The notes under the pieces: model-generated
What the model saw: only the letters and a program-made list of their open reading frames with translations
Databases searched by the model: none
Told to the model about the DNA's origin: nothing
NCBI GenBank assembly: GCA_000980495.1
Contig: LARN01000013.1
Coordinates: 1-42,424 of the forward strand
Direction of reading: 5' to 3'
Origin: Acinetobacter sp. N54.MGS-139
GTDB lineage: Bacteria; Pseudomonadota; Gammaproteobacteria; Burkholderiales; Burkholderiaceae_F
DNA length: 42,424 nucleotides
Translations under genes and position numbers: made by a program
Part shown: one piece after another, positions 33,584 through 40,935 of the stretch
Numbering within the stretch: the stretch's first letter is position 1
How the letters are laid out: each line of letters begins with the position of its first letter

Positions 33584-34782
33584 GCAACGCTCTTCTTCTT
33601 GCGCTCAGACAAATATTCCGAAATCCGATGCGGTCGATTCTGACCGTGCTTGGCATTGTGATCGGCGTGGCGGCAGTGATTACGATGGTCACCGTCGGAA
33701 ACGGTGCGACTCAGCAGGTGCGTGATCAGATTGCCTCATTGGGATCGGACTCGCTGATGATTCGTCCCGGCCAAAGGTTGGGTCCGGGGCAGTCTGTCGG
33801 TGCGCCGTCTTTCAAAGAATCGGATGCGGAAGCCTTGGCGACACAAATCGCCGGTATCAAAGCGGTAGCGCCTTCGCGCACATCCACTCAAGTCGTCGTG
33901 GCAAACGGTAAGAACTGGTCGACATCCGTGATCGGAACGACCAACGACTATTTTTCCATCAATAATCTGACGATTCAGGAAGGCAGAAATTTTGAGCAGT
34001 CTGAGCTTAGGGCCGGAAGTGCGGTCTGCGTCATCGGACAGACGGTTAAAAAAGAGCTCTTTGAAAACCACGATGCTTTGGGCAAACTGCTACGCGTCAA
34101 AGGCTTCTCCTGCCAAATCATCGGCGAGCTTGAACAAAAAGGCCAGTCCGGCATGGGAATGGACAAAGACGATGTTGTCATTATTCCTTTGAACACTTTT
34201 CAGCGCCGCATCAGCGGAAATGTTCGCATTCCTCTGATTACCGTGGCGGTGGAACCCGGCAGTGATATTGAACGCGTCAAAGAGAGTTCTCGGCTTCTTC
34301 TGCGAGAAAGACGCTCTTTGTCGAGTTCTGAGATGGACAACTTCAATATTCTTGACACCTCGGAGCTGATTGAAACGATTTCCAAAACTACGCAGGTGCT
34401 GACGATGCTTCTCGGTGCCGTGGCAGCGGTCAGTCTTTTGGTCGGCGGCATCGGCATTATGAACATCATGCTGGTAAGTGTGACGGAGCGCACAAAAGAA
34501 ATCGGTGTGCGTTTGGCGATCGGCGCGACCGAGCGGGAAGTGCTGCTTCAGTTCCTTGTTGAATCCATCATGCTCGCCTGCTTCGGAGGCCTGCTCGGAG
34601 TTATCTTGGCTTTCGGCGCTTCTGTTTTGCTGACGCACTTCATGGGCATGCCTTTTATTTTCAGTCCCGGCATCAACGTGCTGGCATTCTGCTTTGCCGC
34701 GTTTATCGGAATTATTTTCGGTTACTTTCCGGCCCGCAGAGCGGCTCAGCTCGATCCGATCGAGGCCGTTCGCCACGAATAG
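33577..34782 (+). CDS. MacB-type ABC permease (FtsX/MacB_PCD domains)
   Basis: This 401-residue permease has the MacB arrangement. A first membrane segment (about 22-45) is followed by a large periplasmic domain (about 46-270), then three membrane segments in the FtsX domain with the characteristic GGIGIMNIMLVSVTERTKEIG block and a C-terminus ending ARRAAQLDPIEAVRHE. The N-terminal IFRNPMRSILTVLGIVIGVAAVI is also family-typical. Together with the ATPase, adaptor and outer-membrane factor it makes a complete exporter. Macrolides, peptides or siderophore-like molecules are substrates in relatives; none can be chosen here. Confidence 0.93.
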   Translation: MLGNALLLALRQIFRNPMRSILTVLGIVIGVAAVITMVTVGNGATQQVRDQIASLGSDSLMIRPGQRLGPGQSVGAPSFKESDAEALATQIAGIKAVAPSRTSTQVVVANGKNWSTSVIGTTNDYFSINNLTIQEGRNFEQSELRAGSAVCVIGQTVKKELFENHDALGKLLRVKGFSCQIIGELEQKGQSGMGMDKDDVVIIPLNTFQRRISGNVRIPLITVAVEPGSDIERVKESSRLLLRERRSLSSSEMDNFNILDTSELIETISKTTQVLTMLLGAVAAVSLLVGGIGIMNIMLVSVTERTKEIGVRLAIGATEREVLLQFLVESIMLACFGGLLGVILAFGASVLLTHFMGMPFIFSPGINVLAFCFAAFIGIIFGYFPARRAAQLDPIEAVRHE

Positions 34783-34802
34783 CTGTTCTCCGGACAAAGA
34801 GA

Positions 34803-34822
34803 AAGCCGCCCGCGGGCGGCTT
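34803..34822. terminator. Terminator between the export operon and ssb (first copy)
   Basis: AAGCCGCCCG/CGGGCGGCTT is a perfect 20-base palindrome between converging genes. A T-rich tail (TTTCTCTTT) follows on the minus strand, so it mainly serves ssb. Confidence 0.8.
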
Positions 34823-34839
34823 AACCATATGTGGTCTTG

Positions 34840-35367
34840 TTAGAACGGAATTTCGTCTGCTTCAAAATCATCCGTCGGCGCGGCCGAAGGAACCGGAGCT
34901 GCCGGCTGAGCAGGCGCTGCAGGACGTGCGGCCGGGGCGCCGGAAGTAAATTCAGAGCGGCGCGGAGCGGCCGGAGATTCAAAACCGTCACCGCTGCTTT
35001 GCGGTGCGTAGCTTTGACCGCCTCCGACTACGTCGGATTTTCTGTCGATCAGCTGCAGTGTATCAGCCAAGATTTCGGTGGAATAGTGTGTTTGTCCGTC
35101 TTTTTCCCATTTGCGAGTGCGAAGGCGGCCTTCCAGATAAACGCGAGAGCCTTTCTTCAGATACTGCTGAGCGATTTCAGCCTGGCGACCGAAAAGGACC
35201 ACACGGTGCCATTCCGTTTCTTCTACGCGCTCCTGAGTTTCTGCACTTCTGCGATAAGAGGTCGTAGCGACGCTCATCGAAGTGATTTGAAGGTTGTTTC
35301 CGGAAAAACGGGTCTCAGGATCCCGGCCGAGATTGCCGAGAATAATTACTTTATTTACAGAAGCCAT
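34840..35367 (-). CDS. ssb: Single-stranded DNA-binding protein (copy 1)
   Basis: This 175-residue SSB protects single-stranded DNA and recruits repair and replication partners. The OB fold covers residues 1-110 (MASVNKVIILGNLGRDPE, EWHRVVLFGRQAE, GSRVYLEGRLRTRKW). The linker is rich in Ala and Pro, and the acidic tip DDFEADEIPF matches the usual partner-binding end. A second SSB gene lies 428 bases away in the same orientation, with close N-terminal similarity but a different, Ser/Gly-rich linker. This copy is the one farther from uvrA and may be the derived duplicate. Confidence 0.95.
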   Translation of the reverse strand: MASVNKVIILGNLGRDPETRFSGNNLQITSMSVATTSYRRSAETQERVEETEWHRVVLFGRQAEIAQQYLKKGSRVYLEGRLRTRKWEKDGQTHYSTEILADTLQLIDRKSDVVGGGQSYAPQSSGDGFESPAAPRRSEFTSGAPAARPAAPAQPAAPVPSAAPTDDFEADEIPF

Positions 35368-35434
35368 TGCTAATTCTTCCTCATGTTGATCGTTTCATTC
35401 TAACGACAACCTTGGGAAATAAAAACACAAAACT

Positions 35435-35758
35435 TTGACTTCCTCCCCTCCATAAATGAAGAGGATTCCTACCACTTCTCCGACAGCCTAGCTTAATGTC
35501 GAAGTTGCCTCGGCGGGTTTCTGCTTCAGCGGGATTGCCCAAAGGAGTACAGCTTGGTTTTTGCACGTTCTCCAAAAGGAGTTTCACGTGCGTGGACACA
35601 ACCGTATACTCCTTCAGGTCTCACATCTCTCCACAGACTTCACTTCGGGACAGCCCGCCCCTAGATCTGAAAAGATAAAGCCAGTTTAGCATAGCCAGTC
35701 CTTCGGACTGGGCCCTTATATCACCGTCATAAATAACGGTGCTTTACGGGACTAGCTG
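35435..35758 (-). mobile_element. Short non-autonomous IS200/IS605-type element with two subterminal hairpins
   Basis: This 324-base insertion separates the two ssb genes. Read on the minus strand it is preceded by TTAC (35759-35762) and ends in TCAA (35435-35438), the same tetranucleotides known as the IS608 target and right-end cleavage site. The left-end hairpin CACCGT/ACGGTG (35722-35741) is 17 bases inside the left border, and a bulged right-end hairpin (about 35447-35464) is six bases before TCAA. Both loops contain ATTTATG on the minus strand, consistent with recognition by one Y1 transposase. A third hairpin CCAGTCC/GGACTGG lies at 35695-35711. No TnpA is present, so it could only move in trans. 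Confidence 0.65.
35526..35639 (-). pseudogene. Remnant resembling a TnpB C-terminal tail / omega-RNA region
   Basis: A minus-strand frame of 37 codons reads WRDVRPEGVYGCVHARE and onward to a stop, which is like the variable tails of IS605-type TnpB proteins. An in-frame stop lies just upstream, and no RuvC or zinc-finger part remains. In intact elements this end also encodes the omega (guide) RNA, whose scaffold runs to the element's right end, here 35435, with the flanking DNA as guide. Whether such an RNA is made cannot be seen. Confidence 0.4.
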
Positions 35759-35759
35759 G

Positions 35760-35786
35760 TAAAAAAGCCGCAGAAAAGCGGCTTGA
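35760..35786 (-). terminator. Terminator of ssb (second copy)
   Basis: The stem AGCCGC/GCGGCT (35766-35771 and 35778-35783) is followed on the minus strand by six T. The IS605-type element begins right after the TTAC that closes this T run. Confidence 0.8.
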
Positions 35787-35794
35787 AATCAAGA

Positions 35795-36280
35795 TTAGAA
35801 CGGAGGTTCTTCGTCGTCGAACGCGTTCTGAGTTTTAGGCTGAGAAGCATACTGGTTTCCGGAGGAATATCCGCTGCTGCGTGAAGCGCTTCTGCTCGGA
35901 GTGTAACCGGAATTTCCGTCAGAGAAGTTTCCGTCGGCGGGAGAATCCTGGCGGCGGTCGATCAGCTGCAGCTGTTCTGCAACGATTTCAGTGACGTAAT
36001 GCGTTTGTCCGTCTTTTTCATATTTTCTAGTGCGGAGCCGCCCCTCGATGTAAGCGCGGGAACCCTTTCGGAGATACTGCTGAGCGATTTCGGCCTGACG
36101 TCCGAACAATGTCACTCGATGCCATTCGGTCTCTTCAATCCTGTCCTGACTTTCTGCGGAGCGTCTAAAAGAAGACGTCGCCAGACTTAAAGATGCGATA
36201 GGAAGCTGATTAGCAGAGAAACGGACTTCAGGATCGCGTCCGAGCGTACCGAGAAGGATGACTTTGTTCACAGAGGCCAT
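35795..36280 (-). CDS. ssb: Single-stranded DNA-binding protein (copy 2, next to uvrA)
   Basis: This is the second SSB, 161 residues from the ATG at 36280 (MASVNKVILLGTLGRDPE); the frame continues 49 codons upstream without family likeness. The OB fold is intact (EWHRVTLFGRQAE, GSRAYIEGRLRTRKY). The linker is Ser-, Gly- and Tyr-rich, and the tip is DDEEPPF, where most SSBs end in DIPF; the Ile-to-Pro change may alter partner binding. Its divergent position against uvrA is the arrangement known from many proteobacteria, which suggests this is the ancestral locus. Confidence 0.95.
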   Translation of the reverse strand: MASVNKVILLGTLGRDPEVRFSANQLPIASLSLATSSFRRSAESQDRIEETEWHRVTLFGRQAEIAQQYLRKGSRAYIEGRLRTRKYEKDGQTHYVTEIVAEQLQLIDRRQDSPADGNFSDGNSGYTPSRSASRSSGYSSGNQYASQPKTQNAFDDEEPPF

Positions 36281-36595
36281 GATTTTCCTTTTGAAGAGAT
36301 AAACGATGCGGCCGGCTGATTTTCCGACCGAGCCGCTCATTTTAACGATCCGGAAGAAAAACGAACGGAGCAGACGAGGATGAACTCTCCTGCACTCACG
36401 TGCGCGAAGATTGTGAGGAACCGGCACGCCTTACCAGATGCTCCTATCACACGAACCTCACCGGTTCGACCGCCATCCATCCTCGCGCTCACCCATAGAG
36501 AATTCCGCGGTATTCGTTAAAGTTGGCTACACGGGTGGGTAAAGGTGAAAGCCATGAAGAATTTAGCTAATATGCTCACACAAAAGGAAAAACCG
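36281..36595. other. Divergent ssb/uvrA intergenic region
   Basis: This is a stretch of 315 bases containing both promoters. No LexA-type CTGT-N8-ACAG box is present; neither CTGT nor ACAG occurs in it. A GAACC-TCACC-GGTTC inverted repeat lies at about 36454-36468. It has no convincing ORF or RNA gene. Confidence 0.5.
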
Positions 36596-39406
36596 ATGTC
36601 AGAAATCCGAATCCGCGGAGCGCGAACACATAACCTAAAGAATATCGATATCGATATTCCCAAGGACCGTCTTGTGGTCCTTACAGGCGTTTCCGGTTCC
36701 GGAAAGAGTTCCTTAGCATTTGACACGCTCTATGCCGAGGGACAGCGGCGCTACGTCGAGAGTCTTTCCTCATATGCCCGTCAGTTTCTTGAGCTGATGG
36801 AAAAGCCGGACGTAGATCTTATCGAAGGGCTTTCTCCCGCCATTTCAATCGAACAGAAAGGCGCGAGTCATAATCCTCGCTCGACGGTAGGAACGATCAC
36901 GGAAATCAACGATTACCTCCGATTGCTATTTGCCCGCATCGGCGTGCCGTATTGTCCGAACCACGATATTCCTCTGAAAGCACTCCCGGTTTCTGAAATT
37001 GCCGATAAGATTCTTCTGAAATATCAGGGCAAGCGAACCCTGCTGATTGCACCGGTTTCAAAGGGCAGAAATTCAAATGTCGCCTCTTTGTTGGAGGACT
37101 TGCAGGCACGGGGCTACACACGTTTCCGAATTGACGGCGAAATTGTGACGATTGATGAGCTGCCGAAACTCGAAGAGGGCGCTCATACCTTGGATATTGT
37201 TGTTGATCGTCTAAGGGTCAAAGAAGATTCGCGTCAGCGTATTGCTGAAGGTGCGGAAGCGGCCTTGAGACTGTCGGACGGAAAGGTCATCGCATTTGAT
37301 ATGGATGACAACGAAGAAGAAGTCTTTTCCGACCGATATGCCTGTCCTTATTGCGGATACTCGGTTCCCAAGCTCGAGCCTAAACTTTTCTCATTTAACA
37401 GTCCAACCGGCAGTTGTCCGACTTGCAACGGCATGGGAGAGGTCGACGGCTGGGATATCAATAAAGTAGTTGAATTTCCCGAGCTCTCCCTAAGAAGCGG
37501 TGCGATACAGGGCTGGAGCTGCACGCAGCCGTACAACTTCACGCTGCTTCAGGATTTATCTAAAGCAAAGCATATTTCATTGGATGAGCCTTGGGAGAAA
37601 CTGAGTCCTGAGGCGCAGGAAATGGTTTTGTACGGCACCAAGGACAAGATATCGCTGACCTTTTGCAGTCCGAAGGGAGAGAAGATCACTCGCGAGCAGC
37701 CCTTCGAAGGCATTATTCCGATGTCGAATCGGCGTTTTGAGACAACTGAAAGTTCTGCAGTGAAAGCCGATCTTGAAAAATGGCGTTCGCTTCAGACTTG
37801 TCCTGCTTGTCGCGGCGCCCGACTTAATGAGGCTGCACGCAGCACTTACATCGGTTCGGGAGAGCACAAAAAAGCCATTCAGGATATTTCGGCGCTTCCG
37901 TTGGACAAGGCAGAGGCTTATTTCCGAACGCTCAAGCTCGAAGGCGCGTCTCTGGATATCGGTAAAAAGCTCATCGACGAAATCCTGTTTCGTCTGAAGT
38001 TTTTAATTGATGTGGGGCTGAGCTATCTCACCTTGGATCGACGGGCAGACACACTTTCCGGCGGTGAAGCGCAAAGAATTCGATTGGCCGGTCAAATCGG
38101 TTCGAGACTGAGCGGAGTTATTTATGTACTCGACGAGCCTTCTATCGGTCTCCATCAAAGTGATAACGATAAGCTGATTCACACGCTGAAAACGCTGAGA
38201 GATCTCGGCAACAGTGTGGTTGTTGTTGAGCATGACGAGGACACCATCCGAGCTGCCGACTACGTTGTAGACATGGGCCCGGCTGCCGGCGTGCACGGCG
38301 GAGAAGTCATTGCTGCGGGGACGCCGAAAGAAATCGAAGCCGATCCCAATTCCCTGACGGGAGCTTACCTCAGCGGCAGGCTTAAAGTTCGCCAAAATAC
38401 GGAGCGAAAGAAACCGGACGGCCGGTTCTTGGAGGTCAAAGGCGCTTCGGGCCATAACCTGAAGAATGTAGATGTTTCCGTGCCTGTAGGTCTTATGACC
38501 GTTGTGACAGGTGTGTCCGGCTCGGGCAAGTCGACCTTAGTGAACCAGACAATTTACAACATTGCCGCTCATGCTCTGAACCGCGCGCAAACTCAGCCTT
38601 GTCCCTACAAATCAGTGTCGGGTCTCCAGTTTTTCGATAAGGTCATCGCAGTAGACCAGAGTCCCATCGGACGGACGCCTCGTTCCAACCCCGCAACCTA
38701 TACGGGCGTTCTTGCGGGTATTCGTGATTTATTTGCGGAAACTCCGATTGCGAGAGAGAGGGGATACGGATCAGGACGTTTCTCCTTTAATGTCAAAGGC
38801 GGTCGGTGTGAGGCCTGCGAAGGCGAAGGTCTGGTAAAAGTCGAAATGAACTTTTTACCTGACATGTATGTTCCATGTGACGTTTGCGGTGGTACCCGCT
38901 ACAATCGTGAAACGTTGGAAGTTGAATACAAAGGAAGAAATATTGCGGAAGTGCTGGATCTGACCGTAGATGAGGCCTTGGAGGTCTTCTCGGCAGTTCC
39001 GGCAGTTGCGAGAAAACTGCGTACCCTCGCAGATGTCGGACTTGGTTATATCAAGTTAGGACAAAGTGCGACAACGCTCTCCGGCGGAGAGGCTCAGCGC
39101 GTGAAACTGGCGCATGAACTTTCCAAGAGGGGAACGGGGAAAACACTGTACGTACTTGATGAGCCGACGACCGGATTGCATTTTCACGACGTTTCGATGT
39201 TGCTGTCGGTGTTTAAGAAACTGCAGGATGCGGGGAATACGTTATTGATTATCGAGCACAACTTGGATGTTATCCGAGCGGCCGATTGGATTATTGATAT
39301 GGGTCCGGGCGGCGGAGAGGACGGAGGAACAATCCTTTTTGAAGGAACGCCGGAAGAATTAATAGAAATCCCCGCTAGTAAAACCGCCCGATATCTAGGA
39401 AACTAA
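36596..39406 (+). CDS. uvrA: Excinuclease ABC subunit A
   Basis: UvrA is the damage-sensing ATPase of nucleotide excision repair. From the ATG at 36596 (MSEIRIRGARTHNLKN, with AAGGAA upstream) it has 936 residues, close to E. coli (940). It has two ABC modules: Walker A GVSGSGKSSLAFDT and [14 protein letters not shown]; signatures LSGGEAQRIRLA and LSGGEAQRVKLA; Walker B YVLDEPSIGLHQ and YVLDEPTTGLHF. Zinc fingers are CPYCGY...CPTCNG and CEACEG...CDVCGG. The frame is open 17 codons further upstream, with no family support for those residues. Confidence 0.97.
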   Translation: MSEIRIRGARTHNLKNIDIDIPKDRLVVLTGVSGSGKSSLAFDTLYAEGQRRYVESLSSYARQFLELMEKPDVDLIEGLSPAISIEQKGASHNPRSTVGTITEINDYLRLLFARIGVPYCPNHDIPLKALPVSEIADKILLKYQGKRTLLIAPVSKGRNSNVASLLEDLQARGYTRFRIDGEIVTIDELPKLEEGAHTLDIVVDRLRVKEDSRQRIAEGAEAALRLSDGKVIAFDMDDNEEEVFSDRYACPYCGYSVPKLEPKLFSFNSPTGSCPTCNGMGEVDGWDINKVVEFPELSLRSGAIQGWSCTQPYNFTLLQDLSKAKHISLDEPWEKLSPEAQEMVLYGTKDKISLTFCSPKGEKITREQPFEGIIPMSNRRFETTESSAVKADLEKWRSLQTCPACRGARLNEAARSTYIGSGEHKKAIQDISALPLDKAEAYFRTLKLEGASLDIGKKLIDEILFRLKFLIDVGLSYLTLDRRADTLSGGEAQRIRLAGQIGSRLSGVIYVLDEPSIGLHQSDNDKLIHTLKTLRDLGNSVVVVEHDEDTIRAADYVVDMGPAAGVHGGEVIAAGTPKEIEADPNSLTGAYLSGRLKVRQNTERKKPDGRFLEVKGASGHNLKNVDVSVPVGLMTVVTGVSGSGKSTLVNQTIYNIAAHALNRAQTQPCPYKSVSGLQFFDKVIAVDQSPIGRTPRSNPATYTGVLAGIRDLFAETPIARERGYGSGRFSFNVKGGRCEACEGEGLVKVEMNFLPDMYVPCDVCGGTRYNRETLEVEYKGRNIAEVLDLTVDEALEVFSAVPAVARKLRTLADVGLGYIKLGQSATTLSGGEAQRVKLAHELSKRGTGKTLYVLDEPTTGLHFHDVSMLLSVFKKLQDAGNTLLIIEHNLDVIRAADWIIDMGPGGGEDGGTILFEGTPEELIEIPASKTARYLGN

Positions 39407-39428
39407 GAATGATAAAGCAGAGGTTCCC

Positions 39429-40718
39429 TTGACTAAAGAAAAAGACCGTTTTGAAGAGCTCCTCGTAGAGTCCTTCTATGTAGCAATTGATGCCGCAGAT
39501 CCTCATAAGGTTGTGCCGCCTCATATCCCTTCAACCTTCCAAGGAGATGTGGTTGTCGTCGGTGCAGGAAAGGCTGCCGCCAGTATGGCTGCAGCGGTGG
39601 AGCAGGCTTGGCCGGAAAAAGATTTAACGGGCGTGGTGATTACGCGCCACGGCCATTCGGAGGAGACTCATAAGATCCAGGTACTTGAGGCTTCTCATCC
39701 GATTCCGGACAAATCAAACTTGGAAGCAACGCAGAAGATGATGGATCAGCTCGACCATCTGAAAGAGGGCAGCTTGCTGCTTGCCCTGATTTCGGGCGGC
39801 GGCTCCAGTCTTCTTTCTCTTCCTGTCGAAGGCGTCACCATTGAAGATATTCGGAAGGTGACGGAGGATTTGCTGAAGTCCGGCACTTCCATCGACCATA
39901 TCAATGCTGTCCGCAAACACGTTTCACAGGTGAAAGGCGGCCAGCTCGCATTGGCTGCCCGCGCTAAAGGTGCCGAAGTCCTTTCTCTGATTATTTCGGA
40001 CACCGTCGGCGACAATCCCTCCGATATCGCCTCCGGACCATGTGCCGAAGACTTCTCCACTTATGCCGATGCTCTGTGGTATCTGAGCCAGGCGCATGTC
40101 GAAGCTCCTCCCTCGATTTTGAATCACCTGCGCAACGGTGCCCGCGGCATTATTCCCGAGACCCCTAAAATCGGTGATCCGAGAATGCGCGGCGTCAAAA
40201 ATAAGATCATTGCGAACTCTTTCAAAGGTCTGCAAGTCGCAGCCGCTTTCTTTAAGGAGAAAGGCATGCGTCCGGTTATTATCGGCGACGGTATTACCGG
40301 TGAAGCAAAAGCGGTTGCTCAGCAGGTTGCCCGCAAAGTTCGTCTCGAACTCTCCAAGCCGCGCCGCAAACCGGTGGTGCTTTTATCCGGCGGAGAGTGC
40401 ACGGTAACGCTGACCGGCCGACGTATCGGTAAGGGCGGCCCGTGCTCAGAGTTCCTGCTGGCGCTTGCTCAGGAACTCAAGGGTGAGCCTATCTACGCCA
40501 TGGCTACAGACACCGACGGTGTGGACGGGAACGGAGAGGCTGCCGGCGCAATTCTGCGTCCCGACAGCATGGCTAGAGCCGAAGAATTGGGCTTAGATCC
40601 TCAGCAGTACCTTGAGGAACATAATGCAGAGGAATTCTTCGGAAAACTCGGTGATTTGCTTGATACCGGTCCCACAAGGACCAACATCAACGATTACCGT
40701 GTCATCCTTATCCCGTAA
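39429..40718 (+). CDS. Glycerate 2-kinase (GckA/TtuD, MOFRL family)
   Basis: This 429-residue class II glycerate kinase should phosphorylate D-glycerate to 2-phosphoglycerate, feeding glycolysis. The N-terminal part has VVVGAGKAAASMAAAVE and ISGGGSSLLSLP; the C-terminal MOFRL domain has LLSGGECTVTL, GRIGKGGPCSEFLLALA and ATDTDGVDGNGEAAGA. Relatives were often misnamed hydroxypyruvate reductase. The start is TTG with AGAGG five bases upstream. It follows uvrA by 22 bases on the same strand and may be read through from it; no tartronate or glucarate genes are nearby. Confidence 0.88.
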   Translation: MTKEKDRFEELLVESFYVAIDAADPHKVVPPHIPSTFQGDVVVVGAGKAAASMAAAVEQAWPEKDLTGVVITRHGHSEETHKIQVLEASHPIPDKSNLEATQKMMDQLDHLKEGSLLLALISGGGSSLLSLPVEGVTIEDIRKVTEDLLKSGTSIDHINAVRKHVSQVKGGQLALAARAKGAEVLSLIISDTVGDNPSDIASGPCAEDFSTYADALWYLSQAHVEAPPSILNHLRNGARGIIPETPKIGDPRMRGVKNKIIANSFKGLQVAAAFFKEKGMRPVIIGDGITGEAKAVAQQVARKVRLELSKPRRKPVVLLSGGECTVTLTGRRIGKGGPCSEFLLALAQELKGEPIYAMATDTDGVDGNGEAAGAILRPDSMARAEELGLDPQQYLEEHNAEEFFGKLGDLLDTGPTRTNINDYRVILIP

Positions 40719-40742
40719 TTGAGACCGACATATGCAAAAAAT

Positions 40743-40789
40743 ATCCCAAGGAATTCTGAGTATTCGGAGCCTTGGGATTTGTTGTTTTT
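40743..40789 (+). terminator. Terminator after glycerate kinase
   Basis: A nine-base perfect stem ATCCCAAGG (40743-40751) / CCTTGGGAT (40770-40778) encloses an 18-base loop and is followed by TTGTTGTTTTT. Confidence 0.8.
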
Positions 40790-40935
40790 GGCCTAAGCAG
40801 CAGTACCGAGGCGAACCGTTCCGCCAATGGTCCGAAGCAAGGTCGAAAATATTAGAATACTGACTCCAAACCTCTTTCAATCTTGATCCACAATCTCGGA
40901 GGAAGCGAATTCCCCCACAGGAACAAAGCTTAAAA

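Noticed and set aside
35381..35599. 72-codon frame across the IS605-type element
   Set aside because: It runs through the element's right border into flanking DNA and lies in a different frame from the TnpB-like tail; more likely a by-product of the guide-RNA region than a gene.
36460..36480. GGTTCGA stretch resembling a tRNA T-loop upstream of uvrA
   Set aside because: The flanking bases do not form a five-pair T stem, and no acceptor or anticodon arm can be drawn around it.
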